Part shown: in pieces, positions 1 through 13,600 of the stretch
Numbering within the stretch: position 1 is the first letter of the stretch
How the letters are laid out: each line of letters begins with the position of its first letter
NCBI GenBank assembly: GCA_030248295.1
Contig: JASANH010000626.1
Span: forward strand, 2,418,001-2,482,000
Direction: 5' to 3'
Source: Mesodorylaimus sp. YZB2_4
Taxonomy: Eukaryota > Nematoda > Enoplea > Dorylaimida > Dorylaimidae
Length of the DNA: 64,000 bases
Program-made: the position numbers and the translations under genes
The notes under the pieces: generated by a model
What the model saw: only the letters and a program-made list of their open reading frames with translations
Told to the model about the DNA's origin: nothing
The model's database searches: none

Positions 1-345
1 TTTTGGGGGCCTTAGACAAACAAGGACCAATTAGAAGAGGCCAACAAGTGCCTTTCGAGTTTTCCCCTTCCCAGACTAGCTCTTTTCATTTCCGCCGTTC
101 TTCTCAAGGATGACTGATCACTACGAAAACATGCTTCACTTTTTTCGTTTGGAGCTTAACATAGAGGCCAATTTTTCAAGTGCACTTTCCAATAGATTTC
201 GACTGGGAGGGCGCGTTTTGCAGTCTTGTTTCTGGAGTTTCTGACTGGAAATTGAGGTCGGTTTCTCTTTTTCTTTTGAAAACAGCTTTTCAAGTGGGGC
301 TCGTTTAACGAATGCAGCAAAAGATAGGAAGTGGCAAAAGAAAGA

Positions 346-550
346 ATGATTGCATCGACCACTTCGACGTCCGCTTGTTGCTCCAGTTGCGCGCCCGACG
401 TTGCAGCTTTGTTGTCCGATCCCAAACGATTCAGTCTTGAGCAAACGAAGCACGACCAAGCGCCGATCAACACTGAACATCACGACGCTGGGCACAATTT
501 ATTCTGGCCTAATACGGATGATACCAGTGTTATTTACTCATCTGGATTAG
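346..550 (+). CDS. Candidate upstream first coding exon (1a) of the TANC-like gene
   Basis: An ATG at 346 opens 68 codons plus one base and ends at a strong donor (TTAG, then GTAAGC at 551). The peptide is rich in Ser, Thr, Cys and acidic residues and has no recognisable domain. The phase (1) is the same as that of every 5' TANC intron, so it could splice in frame to the acceptor at 3942, or to a weaker AG at 1350-1351 that keeps the frame open into the 1666 exon. No homology supports it; ATG, open frame, donor and phase do. It could also be a chance ORF or belong to a separate transcript. Confidence 0.45.
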
Positions 551-1665
551 GTAAGCTGCTTTCAGTTGATTGCAAGGCCAGGAGAGAAGTCGAAACAACG
601 ACGCCCCGCTCTACAGTGATGCCGTGAGCTGGTGTACGGCGGGTCCAAAATAGGCGATGCAGGGAGCCTTACCCGAGGCTGTGTTGTCAGCCTGTGCTTT
701 TCAATCAACTGTGTGTCTGATCGTGAGTGAGGTGGCCCCAACCTGCTATTTTCTGTAAGTATGTCGCCACTAGCTTTTTATGGTTTCTGTCCGCGTCTAC
801 ACGACACTGACTTTGTGACTTGCTGCAGCATCTACCACTACGGGCGGGTCTCGCGAGCGTGGGAGGCAGCTCAATTTTCCCGAAGTTGTAGAAACTAAAA
901 ACGGTGTTGCCAGCAATGCCATATATGAACACTCCGCAGTTGGAAGTAAATGCACTTCCACTGCCGCGTTCGATTACCAGCGGAAGCTGTATAATGAAAA
1001 AAGGAAAGATGAGCCCAGAGACTGGTCCCAGCCGTTTTTGCAGGTGGCATGTTATCCATGCTCGAATTAAATGGATTCATAATGTAGGATGGAATCACCA
1101 TTTTCCAGTCGCCAAGGCATTAACTTCCAAGGGACCTTTTTATCACGTCCAATTCTCACGCTCGAACTAAAAGACGTTATTCCAGGTGGCAAGCCACCCC
1201 AGAGCGTGGTCATAAATTGTAGGCAACAGCCATTTCCGGCCGGGACACTCCCAAAGACACGCAGGTTGGCATGGGGACGGGGTGTCTTGCACTTCTTTCA
1301 ATGGAAGTACTTTGCTTTTTGCGCTTCCTACAGACTTGCTATGACTCGTAGGAGCCCTTTACGATCGCCGACGTCGTCATCACCAGCGAGTCACCGACAC
1401 AATCCATTGGCCGTCCAGCCAAGGCGGCGTTCGGCCAACAAACGCGACCATTCATCATCAAGCTAGTGCGAAGCAGAAAGAAAAACAGCCGCCATTGGAC
1501 CGTTACCAGTGCAATACACTCGGAGTCCGCCAAGCACAACAACAAGAACAAGAAATCAGCACCCGCAAACCCCACTTTCTTCACTTATCCCTCCTCCGTC
1601 GACGTCGTACAACCCCACCCGCTAGCCACTCGGACAAAAAACCCCCCTCTAGGCAACAACTGACC

Positions 1666-4600
1666 ATGGGTCAACGATTCGGACGTCAGCAAGTCACCTC
1701 GATCCCAGAGGTGAAGACCCCGTCTGACGAGGATAAAAGTTCTAGTAACACGGCTCCAGTCTCCAGTTCCTCGTTGCGCCTAGTCTCTCCTGGTCAGCAC
1801 AAGACACCCGCGGCTACTCTTCAACAGCGGTCAGCAATGAGCGGATGCGGCGGCGGTGTTGGTCAATGGTGGGCATGCGCCCCTTTGAACGGGGCCATTC
1901 CCGGCTCGGTTAATGACCATTATTATCACCAATATTTGTGCCGCCAACCCTACGCTACCATTATGAAGAACAGGGTGCCTAATGGCGGCACTAACAAAAT
2001 TCCGAGCCTGCAAGAATGCCAGCAGCAAATGAGGGATTTGATGATCGGCGATCGTCTGGCTAATTTTTACGACGAGTCAAATTACGATCGAGAAATGTCC
2101 CCGTGCAGGCAAATTGTGGACGCGTGTGCTGGTTACGATTTATTGCAAAGAACGGACAAGCGTCAATGGGCGGAGATTCCAGCCACCCCTCGACTGGTTA
2201 GAACAAACAGAGGTAAGCTGGTCCTGTTTGCCCGTTAGATTTAGATAAGAAGATGAGAGAGAGGCATGGCGATCAGCTGCCACAACCAGATTCAGTACCG
2301 GAGCTCGACTGTCTTTGACAAAACGGAATTTCGGAACAGTGACCTGAAAAGGGGCAGAAACTACAATCACCCCCCCCCCCCCCGTGAACTCATTTGGAAT
2401 AGCCTAATCCACAAATCGCATTCTCCCTTTTTGTCGCTTTAGACAAACAGTTTTGGCTACTGCACCATTCCCTTCTATCACTGCATCTACTCCGCTCATA
2501 ATTCCTAGTTGCAGTCTCAATATCGTTTCCACACCTCAAGCAATAAACCGTTTTAAATCTTCTTATTTCGCATTCTCTAAACCAGTTTATCCCATCAGTT
2601 TTAACTGATTTTGACGTGAGACTCGTGCTTTGCACATTCCCACTTTCAAAAACGGGTATTGTCTTTTTGTGCGAGGCACGACCAGCACATTTTTTAATTT
2701 CATGGCTCCGTTTGGATGTTGTTTAACATCACGTTCATCGGAAATTGTGATGGGTGTTTTGGGGTAAAAATGAGCATTTTTTCACGGCTGAATGCCTTCT
2801 GACAGCGTTGTCTATGTCGAGCCATCGTGTATATGGAAGCATGACCAGACATCGTGCGGCATTTTTATCGTTGACATCGCTATTACGTTAGGCCGTTTGA
2901 ATTTTTTGAAGCTTTTTTGCCAACCCTATGGCAATGGCTGCCGATAGGATCATAAGGACCACCGTGAAGGGAATTGGCATTGAGCAGATGTGTTTTCCCA
3001 TCGGACATTCATACCAGCTGCAGAAAGCTTGGACTATGACTAAGCGTCGACTGGTCAAATTGGAGCCACTTTTCACGAGTGTGTGACGAGAAAAGGGGGT
3101 CCAGTCGTTTCGTAATTTCACGATTATGTTCACTGGCATGGCCATCGTTGCGTATTGACTTTCGCTTTAGACCAGCTTTTCAAAAGCATTACTTGTGTGT
3201 CTTGTTTGAAAAGTGGACGTTGCGTTTTGTTGGATGCTCGTAGGATTAGAGCCAGTGGGGACGGACATGGGGGTCGGGTACAGTTTTCCTGTGCCTATGT
3301 TATTTTATGCGAATCCTATTCACTTTAGTTCAAGTCGCATTTTGACGCCCTTGACTGCATCCTTCCTGTCACCTATATATTTTTGATTCATCACAGTGTC
3401 AATTTGATGCGATGAGAATGTTTTGGTACGATGAAAAAGGCTATTTGTAGGCCGATAGTCTGGCCAGACTGTTGATATTATTTTTCATTTTGCTGAAAAT
3501 TTCCCCTCTGAACAGCATGTTGGAGTCGAAGTGAGAGGGGGTATGATTGATGAAAGTGGGAGAACATGGATTGGATGAAACGCAAATTGCACCAGCCTTG
3601 GTTCCGAGCTGTTGGAAATCGAAGTACGGATAGTTGTCACTTTTTGCATGAGAATTGTGCAGCACAGAAAATATCAGGGCTCTAATGCCATGTCTGAGAT
3701 GCGTCCTGAGAGACTGACTGGTTTGGATGATCACCACACCCTCGTTCCAATCCCATCGTCACAAACGAACCCATGATTTTTATTTTTTCCCTGAATCGTC
3801 CATTAGGTAGTCATAGAATCGTGCGACTAAAGGTATTTTTTTCAAGGTTAACTCATGGCCTGATAAGTTTTGGGAACTAGTTTTAGAAAAAAGGATTACG
3901 ACTTTAGACGTGCCTGTATTTGAATTTTTCAATTTTTTGTAGTTCGACAACAGACAACATCGCCTTTGGCATCGACGCCGTTACTTCAGAAAAGGCATCA
4001 AGAGAATGGTGGTAATTATTGGGCCTACGATGATTACTCGCCCTCGGGGGCCTTCACTTCGACGCCTTCATACCCGCCTTCACCAGCCGTCCACCCAAGC
4101 GGACCGCCATTGCGCACCGATTGGCCAGGTAAGGTCTGCGTTTGAATTTTTTGGGCGCCGATTCATAGTTGAGATAGTAGCGAACACTAAAAGTTTATGT
4201 ACTCACACTCCAATCGACTTCTACTGTAAATTTTTTGTGATCTTCAAAAAACTTCACGTGAAAGTGGTGAGTTGTACAAAAGTTATGGTCGTGGCGGGAC
4301 TCGAACTATGAAAAACTATTTGTCGCCATAAACACCTAATTTTAGTCGCAGCCTTTGTTTAAGCCCTGTCTGGTTTGTGGACAACCTCATCAGTTCCCAA
4401 TGCAGCTTTGACCAATAGGAATCCCGTTTTTCCGTTGCCCATGTATTTCTGCATTATCGCCTTTCCCTCGTTCCATCAAATTACATTGACGATTCAAGCG
4501 AGAAACCAAAATACTAAATACATTTGCGATTTGTAGATAGCCGAGCTCAATCGTTGTCCAGAGTCAGAGAGCCGACTGGATTAGAGCCACCACCGCCGAC

Positions 4601-7600
4601 ACCCGAAGAAGCTGAGGATTGCTTAGCCGCGCATTTACGAGTCATTTGTCACGAACAAGCTCCTGAATGGAATCGAAAACAACAACAATATTCCCCATCG
4701 TCGCCTTTTGACATGCGAGAACGAGGAGGCAGGATGTTAGGTGAGTGACTGCTTCCTGTGCACTTTCCAGAAAGTAGTAAAAAACATACAATTTCTCTCA
4801 AATATAAGAGCTTAAAAACCTTATCACGTGTAAACCATCTGCTTATTTGCTTGACCGACATCATTTCCTCAATTCGTGTCTGGCATCTGCCCTCATAAAC
4901 GAACTGTGTTTTTCAATAATATTTTCTTCTCGATTTGCTTTGGTGAGTAGCATGGTCGAAAAAAATGCCGTGGAATTTACTCATAGTGTCTGGAGGAAGA
5001 TTGAAGGGCGTCATTGCCGGATCGACGACCGCTTCTGGCGTGGCGTGTGTCCATATATGGCATTGTCATGCGTGGCCACTGTGTCGTCATTTCTTCCACA
5101 TGACCTAGTGTGTTTGTTGAAAAACGATCACTCGAATTGCGTAGCGTGCCGAATGTCTCTCGGGTTTTGACCAGTCCAACAACATTCAACATGTCGGCGC
5201 CGAGTGGTACGACAAGCCATCCTTATTTACGTTCAGGCAAATCGAAAGGGATTCGAAATTTCGTGTAGTTGGTTTTTTCAAGGGTTTGATTTTTTAATCA
5301 CTTGGGAATTTAAATTTCGCTGTTTTAATGATAAGAGTCAGTCTTGCGAAGATTTCCCGGTTTGAATTCGAAATTCCCGCGTTGTAAAATAGATGATCAG
5401 GTACAAAAGATTCTTATTCAACATTTAACATGTCTGTGCCGATTGGTACGACAAACCATCGTTATTTACGGTCAGGCAAACCGACAGGGACCTGATTGGG
5501 ATCAAATCGGCCAGCCCTGCATTTGCGGCTGCATATTGCAGCTTCCTTATCAGTGATAATGATTCAGTAGGCATGAGCGACAGCGATGTGCCTTCATGTC
5601 GTCATCGTCCTTCTGTCAATTAAACTTGACAAAGTTTTTCTGCGGAGGCATTCGGCAATGGGGCTGTGCGTGTATTGAATGCTCGGCGGGTGGTGGCGGC
5701 GACGTCAATCAAGAGAGGACCGTTGGTCGCACGCGCCAGTCGTGAGTGCTAAGTCGGCAGTTGTGTCCTTGAGTGTTGTGCGGGCGTGGTAAATTGTATG
5801 TTTGCCTAGTAGCCCCCTTCTACTAGTGCTATTGAATGATTGCCGTCCTTGCCCAGGCCGGCATGGTGCCAGTGTGCATCGACGGGGGTTCCGTATTTTG
5901 TTCAATCCGCCACTACGCATTGATATGCATTTTTCGTAAATTGTCTCAAAATCCCGTTAAAATGTCTGAAAGTATGGAAGGACGCAGACTGAGTGAAAAA
6001 TGGGTTCGGGCTTTGGTTCGTGTGGCTGGTTTCGGAAGGCGTAGTCGCACTCGTTCAATCATTGTCGCTGATCGGTTTTATTTTCGAACATCCGTTTGAC
6101 GCTTCTCGCCTTCGTGTTTGTCATAGTCAACTGTTTACATACGAATTGCCGTGCACACTGACCTCGTCGCAGTCGCACTGAGTTATTTCTCGTTTTTCAA
6201 TGGTGACACGAGTCAGTGGAACGAGTTTTCTTTCCATCCTTTGCTTGCATTCTCGTGTTCTCTTTTCTACGCTTTTTAAAAAACTATTCCTAAAACTCGA
6301 GAGTCCTTGGCCTGAACAAGACCTGTTTTTGGTGGCTGGGCTGCATCTGTAGTAAAGTATTCTTGACTGCATTACACTCGCTCGAATAGACCAAACCAAC
6401 TCCTGGTACATATAGACACCGAGAGGGAAATCGAGTGGAAATTGTCTATTATGGATTGAGACGTATCGATTATAAAGCTAGTCCTCTGATGATGGAGTGG
6501 ACAAACAGGTGCGGCAGGCCAGTTTTGTATTGTTTGCGTGCACTGTACTCAGGGAAAGAGTTGGTCAGGCTGCGCACGCTAAATAAAATGGCTGATTGAG
6601 ATGTGAGGGTGAGCAACAGTGGTTTGCTGCTGGAGTGAAGATTTCGAGGCGGCCACCTCCTCGATTGAAGAATGTGAGTTCTGACCAGTGATGGATAAAT
6701 GATGAGCAGGTTTCCTGCTGGTGGCGATCTTAGGACCACGCCCGACAGCGGAAGCTGTGTGACACGTGTAGCTTCTAGTATCCATAAATTCTTCTGCCAT
6801 CACAAACAGGCCGCCGAGTGCGAGGCACCTGGGTGGGCACATGCTAGCCATTACGTTTTTAGCTTATCTCGAGACTCGATGGAAATGTATACGCGATGGA
6901 GGGGGTGCGATTAGAAATTCGAGTCAGTCGGCGCTCTTCGTTATCTTTACTTTCGTCGGTGTGTTTTCCTAAAAGTTTTTTCTTATTCGAATTCTTCTTA
7001 GTACCAGCATTTTGATGGCTCTTAGGGGCGACGGCTTGTTGACATTTCAATCGGAAAGGCGCCATCTCGTCGCCGGTTTCATCGGCTTCTTCGATTGATG
7101 GCTGTTTATGGCGTAGGTGAGCGACATATAGTGTCTGCTGTTCTGCGCTATGACATCACGAGCCCAAGCGAGACATTGGCCTCGCATGCCAGTCAGCTTA
7201 CTCCTACTTTTTCGAATGCGATTCAATGGCCGAGGCGAGAATAGCAGATGGTATGGCGTAAAAAGCAACCTCTAGGTTAGGGTTTGTACGGTACCTAGCT
7301 TCGGACGTTAGCGATCTGTGTTCTCCCTACAGCCCTAAGCAAACCAGCCGACTGGTAAGTATGGACGACTAGTCAAGCCAGCCGTGGACCGTGCGATGGC
7401 GTCGCCTGGGCTTTGCCTTTAGTCGATTGATTTTCGCCTTTCACTAAAATTCCGTCTTCATAACACGCTTTGAATGGTTGTTGTTGATTCCATGGCTTCG
7501 CCCCGTCATGCCATCTACAAGGTAGCTGGCCGTTGACTGGCAGATGGCTAGTATTCACTGGTTTCTATAGCCGAATATGGTGTGGGCAATGAGACTAGGT

Positions 7601-10600
7601 ATGGCCTGATGGATCAATAGCTAGCCCGTCGGGTGCTGACCATTCGACTCCGGCTGCCTCTCAATCAATCCCTTTTCCTTCCTGTCTCCATGAATTCGAC
7701 ACGCGTCTATTTTTCCTCGCGGTTCCTTTTTACTGTTCATCCCCTTATTTGGATGCACGAGGGGAAACCAGAGGCTGTTAGCAGTTTTGCTTGGATACTA
7801 TGAGACGTCAATAGTGAAGTGGACACTGCATGGGCGGGTGGCGGACGTGCCGTGATTGAGGACGGGTCGAAGCTAATAACGGAAGCGACAAGAGCAGAAC
7901 AGTCCAAAATGATGGTTTATTAGTCCGATTCGCTCCTCCTCGCGCTTGCACCGCTTTCATCATCCAGGCGACTGGTCATCGGCCGTGGCATTACTCTCCC
8001 TTTGATAGCGCCAATGAAACCGCCGACTTGATTGCTGACTGAATTTGCCCGCCCAGAACCAAGTGTGGCGAGAAAAACTTTGCTTTTCCCTGACTTTCTC
8101 GCCTTAAAGTCTTGTAATCGAAATTGGACACGTCTCTTTTTATTGGAAATATTGGTAATGTTTTTGAAACTATTCACTGTTTGCTGAGGTCTTTAAATTA
8201 TAAGTGAAAACAGACGTTTTCTCAAGTTACTTCTTCAAAGTAGCGGCGCCTTTTGTTGATGACATTCGTAGGAGAAGTGAACTAGTTTGCTTTTTCTGCC
8301 TCATTACTTTGATGGCATGAGCGAGCGATTAGGACTGGTCACTAGAAACTGGGAATGGGGCGTTAGAAAAGGGTTGAGATTCTTAGTTTCGTGAGAAAAT
8401 GAAGATGAGGGTGGAACTCTTTCCCGAGCACCATTTGGTTGGTGAATCGAACTTGGATGGCGAGTCCGCAGTTCGCCCTTACGCTATTTCTAGTCCTTTC
8501 CCCCCTCTCGTTGTGCCAGTTTTTCAGTCTTTTCTTTTCATATTTTCCTAAACGCCTTTTGGTGTTACCATTTCTGGCCACCTTTTTTAGGCCTTTCTAG
8601 GTGCCTAGATCTGTTCAGCTTATCTCCGATTTCGGTATTATCGCTGCATGGTCTCGTTGGGGTGCCAGAAAATTCATTAACTCGTTCCATTTGGACGCCC
8701 CGCCTAATCCACGTTGCCACCCTGCCCCCAATGGGTTCATCGTGGCATTTTGGGCAAACGGTCGTCACCCCAGGGCCACCATGTGCCGTTTTTTGTTGCC
8801 TTCCACATTCGGCCATTCTGATCGAGGCAAAGCTTTAAATTACAAGGGCACATTCGAGCAATTAGCCCCGAGTGCCTATTCGTTTCTGCCTCTTTCATTC
8901 TACAGGGCGCGAGAGAGCAGATTTTGGAGATGATTCCTCGATATATACCCTGATTTTTACCCTTCAATAGAGCCCTAATTAGGCGACCTGCGTGCTGGGC
9001 TGGTGAACGGAAATGAAACGGGCGCGGTAATTTCCATCTGGACGTGAACATAAAAGGTGTGGTGGATACCTGCTACCCTCGGGACAGAACATATACAATT
9101 TGAGAGTCATCATAGCCGTGGTCATTTTCTTAAGAAATCACCGCCGTTTAGTTGGTTCATCTTGTCCATTTTTGGCAGCAGCGCGTGCCATGTCGGGCTC
9201 GTGGTCATGGACGGGACAGAGACGGTTGGCTCGCTCAATGAATGACCATTCGTTTTCTCGTCTTTCTTTAACCTGTGCACAAAAAAGGGGGCGTCTGTCT
9301 AATGTCTGCCCTGTTCACGGGCCGGCGCGTGGAATCGAGATGGATGGCGTCTTGTCTTATAAGTACAGTCGTCCCGTTGGTCACTCTCGTAACACTGGCT
9401 TCGGTCAGTGGTCGTCCTTCAGCCTTTCTCGTGCCTCATGTCAGCCATTTTACCAAATAAGTGCCGCCGATGGCCATCGTCGAAGGCACTCGTAGCCGTG
9501 AACGATGCAAAATGGAACTGCTTTCGTTTTCCATATACCATATGCGCTTTGGAGATTATTGGCGTCGTGCGCCTGTTCTACCCGAGGCATGGGTACCTTG
9601 AACTAGTACGGGTCTAACTGCCATAACCTTGTTTTTCTACTTTTCATTGGCCCAACGCTTTTGCTTTGCCCGTTTTCCAATCATGGCGTGTTGGGAAATG
9701 GTTATTATTGAGGGATGTGGGTGCATTAGGCGTGTAATTTTATTGAAAGATGAAAATCAGGTGCCTATTTGGTCGGAGGGAGGGGCGGGCTGGACTTTGA
9801 TTTATTCACCTACTCCACTTGACTAACTTGCTTTGCGACTAGTTTGTACAGGTGCACTGTGCTTACTGCGAACTGGTTCAACCGGGCTGCCCTCATGGGT
9901 GTTTGTTTTCTGGACTTTGCTGGTATTTGGCACTTGATTGGATCAGACTCATTTCGTGTATACATTATGTCGCCCTCGAGTGCGCATCCGCGTTGGGTGA
10001 TGGTAAAACACGAACATGAACCAGACTTGAGTCTCGGCATTTTTTGACCAGAATTGTCGCCTTATCAGTCGGCCGGGAGCGGACATTCTTTTTATGGACA
10101 CTGTAAACACATATCGTGTTGGTAGGGGGTATCTATATTGCTTTGCTTCTGTTCTATCACGGACATGGCAGCCATTTACACACGAGACTAGTTGCTAGCT
10201 GGGACTCATCCTATTTCATTCGGCAGTTCACTCTTTCAAAGCAAATAGTCCATTTTGATTTCTAGCTTTTCCATTCACGCTGCTCTTCCCGTTTCCTGTT
10301 GCCAGCTATTGCTAGGCTTGTTTTCATGCATAATATATGGAGCGGCTGTTGCCATGGATAGAGCGCCAATTTGAGTGCTCCTCTGCCCGGCCCGCACGGA
10401 ATGAGGGATTAATAGTCGTTTTCCTACTGTTTGACGGAGGATGGTGACCCTGGCGTTATATAAGACTGGGCATGGGCCATTATCACGATATGGGATTGTA
10501 TTACGAAGGATAGATTGAGGGAAAAAGGAAATGGTTTTCTTTGCCTTTCCCACCTTGTCTCGTTGTAAGCGGGCTTATCGCATTGGATTTATACGGCACT

Positions 10601-13600
10601 AAATGGGCGAGTATGGATTGAAGGGCTCTTTCCGCCTCCGCTTTCTACTTTGCTGCATCTATTGATTACTCTGCTCGGCCTGTTTGCTATGGAAGACCAT
10701 ATAAAGGCATAATTCCAGCTGCCTCGTACGCGTTTTTGATGCGCCGTTATTCGAGAGGGCGTCTGCAGCCAGTGTACTATGTAGAGTCGAAAGCGAGGCG
10801 AGCCCACAGCTTCTCCTTTTTCACCATGTCTTGGGTTATAAGATGGAAAGAGCTTGATTAAAAACCGACCTTACGCTTATCTCAATTCGCCTTGGTGTCC
10901 GAGCTCGGTGCCAGGCCGCAATGGTTACTCTAGGGTCATCATCTCCATCCATCTTGCCCATATCGAACGAAACTGAAGACGGCCCTCTTATTTGTACGTT
11001 TGATCAAGAAATCGCCATTGGACACTGGGATAAATAGTGGAGTATTGGATACGGAAGTGGTTGCCCCTCCTCGCACCGCAGATGATTCAGAATATGATGC
11101 GAAAGGTCGCCGAGGGGACCAGTCGTCCCGTCTTGCACCATCCTTTGGACATCTTATTCCAATTTTACGTTCTCCGCACACCATGGCCCCCTCTTACTAC
11201 CAGTTCTAAAATGTATGTCGTGCAGGGAGGAAAGTGGAATCGAGTCAAAGACCAGAGAAGGCGAAATTGTGTTTAGTCGCTCGACTTGCGCGTTGGTTGA
11301 CGACGAGAAACTATTTTTTACATTCTCAACCTTGGTGTCGTCTGGCGGACCAAATACGGTTCTCGTTCGGGATCAATTCGTGGCGCGTGCTCTTTTTAAA
11401 TGATGGATCATTATTGGAAAAGGTTCAAGAAACGCTTATCAACGGCCAAACTGTCCTTGAAACCATCGTTTTCATTCGCCGAATTCACGGCAGCTCATCG
11501 AAATAGCACGGGCGAGGATTCAGTTTTGGTCAAAGATGTGACATTTATGCGAATGTCCGGTAAGACCACACGCTGTCAACTAAATTCTACTGCCAGTTTG
11601 TTTTTGGCGGATCACATTTTTAAAAAGGCTTTTAAGGCGTAAGACGGCATGAAAAAAGGTTTGCTCCGGCGGGCTTCGATGGAAATGCGAGGGGTTTGGT
11701 GTCTGCTTGACTGCGAAATTGAGGGGATGCATTTCCCGAATTGCAAATACTATTGTGCTCGATTCGAAAAGCTTGGCACTTTTTTGCTTGCTTAGGCGTT
11801 TATGCGGAACGATGTTTGGAAAGAAAGTTTTCTTAGGCAAGGTATCTTCTAAGGCTCAAACGTTCCCTCGACGATACATTCGTAAAAGCGTAAATTTCTC
11901 CTGGGATTAAACGAAATTAGATTTCTTTCATTTCGGGCACTTCGTTTTCGTTTTTTCGGCAGCTTAGTATCGTTTTGACGAAGAAGATACGAAGATTTAA
12001 TCCTGACTTTGACAGTTTGTTGTGCAAGATCTGATCTAAACTTTGAGCTGGCTCTTTTCCCAATCTCATTGTGTGGTCGTATGCACGCAAAGTTTCCAGC
12101 TTTTATCGATTCATCCTTTTGAGTCAGGTGTTTTGCAATGATTATATATTCAGTGTGTAGACTGGTTTTGCCAGTCATTCGCAAAGTGTAGCAGTTTTCA
12201 GTCCAAACTATGCAGTGTGCTCTGATCGTGAGTCACTTTCCTGTTTCTACTCTACTATTCTGTCCATAATAGAATTGGCTCGTTCTTCATCAACCTGTCG
12301 TTAGCACATGTGGACAAGGTCACTGTCGGATTACCTAATTAGGAGTGGCTAATCCATTCGTCACTTTTAGAGACTTGTGCGTGGCTGATAAACTGACGAA
12401 ACAGACTAGCCGATTGAAAAGCAGACAATTTGTTTTTTTCTTTACTAGCTTTTATCAATCACAAAGACGTAGAGCTTTCTTGCGAGGAATGCTAGTTTAT
12501 GTCTGGACGTTGCCGAGCTTCTTCTCGAGTGGACTCGATTGAATGATTTTTTGGGCCGCCAAGTGGGAGTAATTTGAGAAGGGATTTGGGGAGCAGTGAT
12601 TTGTCGAATTGAATGGAATTTAAGCATTTATAAATGTGATAGTGGTATTTTGGAGTTGGTGTTTTTCGATGTACCATGTGCATGGTACGATAGAGATAGG
12701 CGAGGGAGATTTATATTTTTACGGCTAGGGGTTTGGTACGGCTATTGAAAGGCGCTTAGTCAAATAGGATTCTTCGACTTTGAGGGGGATCACCTGGAAG
12801 AGAGACAAAGTAGAGCAGGTGGCTGGTTTGGGATTGAATTTGTTTTTATTCTTGGCTGGTTTCGTAGCCTGGAACGCTGGCTACTTCGTAATTCAGCAAG
12901 CATATGTTTTTGCAAGCTAAAGTCAGACCTGTAAGTTTTGTTTACTAAATCACTTTTTCATATTTTTTAGGAAGCACGGATGTTTTATTGAGTTCGCACC
13001 ACTCGTCGCAACATTCGGTCTTGCAATCGGGCATGCCTTCGAGTCGGCAGGCACTGGCGAGAGGGAGTGGCCAGCCTGGGGGCCACTCGGGCCATCGTCA
13101 GAGTCAAGAGTCGTTGATGTCTTTGATGAGCACTAGCACTGCGTCTGCGGTGGTCGCGCCCGGCGGTCATGGTCGCTATCAACATCAGCACGGTGGCGGC
13201 AGTTCGGTGGGCAGTCAAAGTCCATCGGTGTTAGTTCGTGGTGCTCATTTCGGCCGTCATAGTCACCATTACGGTGGTCATCGTGCCGCACCGTCGAGCA
13301 GTTGCGGCTCGTCGTCCCGCGGAAGTTCGGAATGCAATTTCAATCTTATGGGACAACGACGACACATGTACAGACGATCGGCGCGTAATTTAAATGTGCG
13401 AATTCCATTTTTGGACAATGAATCAGCGGGCCAAACGAGTGGACAGAAATCGACGGGCGGTTCGATTGTGCTCAAAGGACTCAAACCGTTGCCCTTCGAG
13501 GTACCTTGCATTGAATCGAGTATGGACGCTAGTACGATATTCGTCGGACGAGAGTGGATTTTCCACGAACTTTATGAAATCTTAGTCAAATCTACATCGC

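Larger units (their letters stand above)
4741..12970 (+). other. 8.2-kb TANC intron, mostly without recognisable content
   Basis: The span runs from a GTGAGT donor at 4741 to a TTTTTTAG acceptor ending at 12970. Besides the short direct repeat near 5.2-5.5 kb, the SINE-B fragment near 10 kb and the alternative first exon at 11403, I see no coding exon, RNA gene or transposon that I can support. The short ORFs here lack codon-level or domain evidence. Confidence 0.7.

Noticed and set aside
5182..5500. Pair of duplicated, mutually exclusive exons in the TANC intron
   Set aside because: The second copy has a stop just upstream in the shared frame and neither has paired splice sites.
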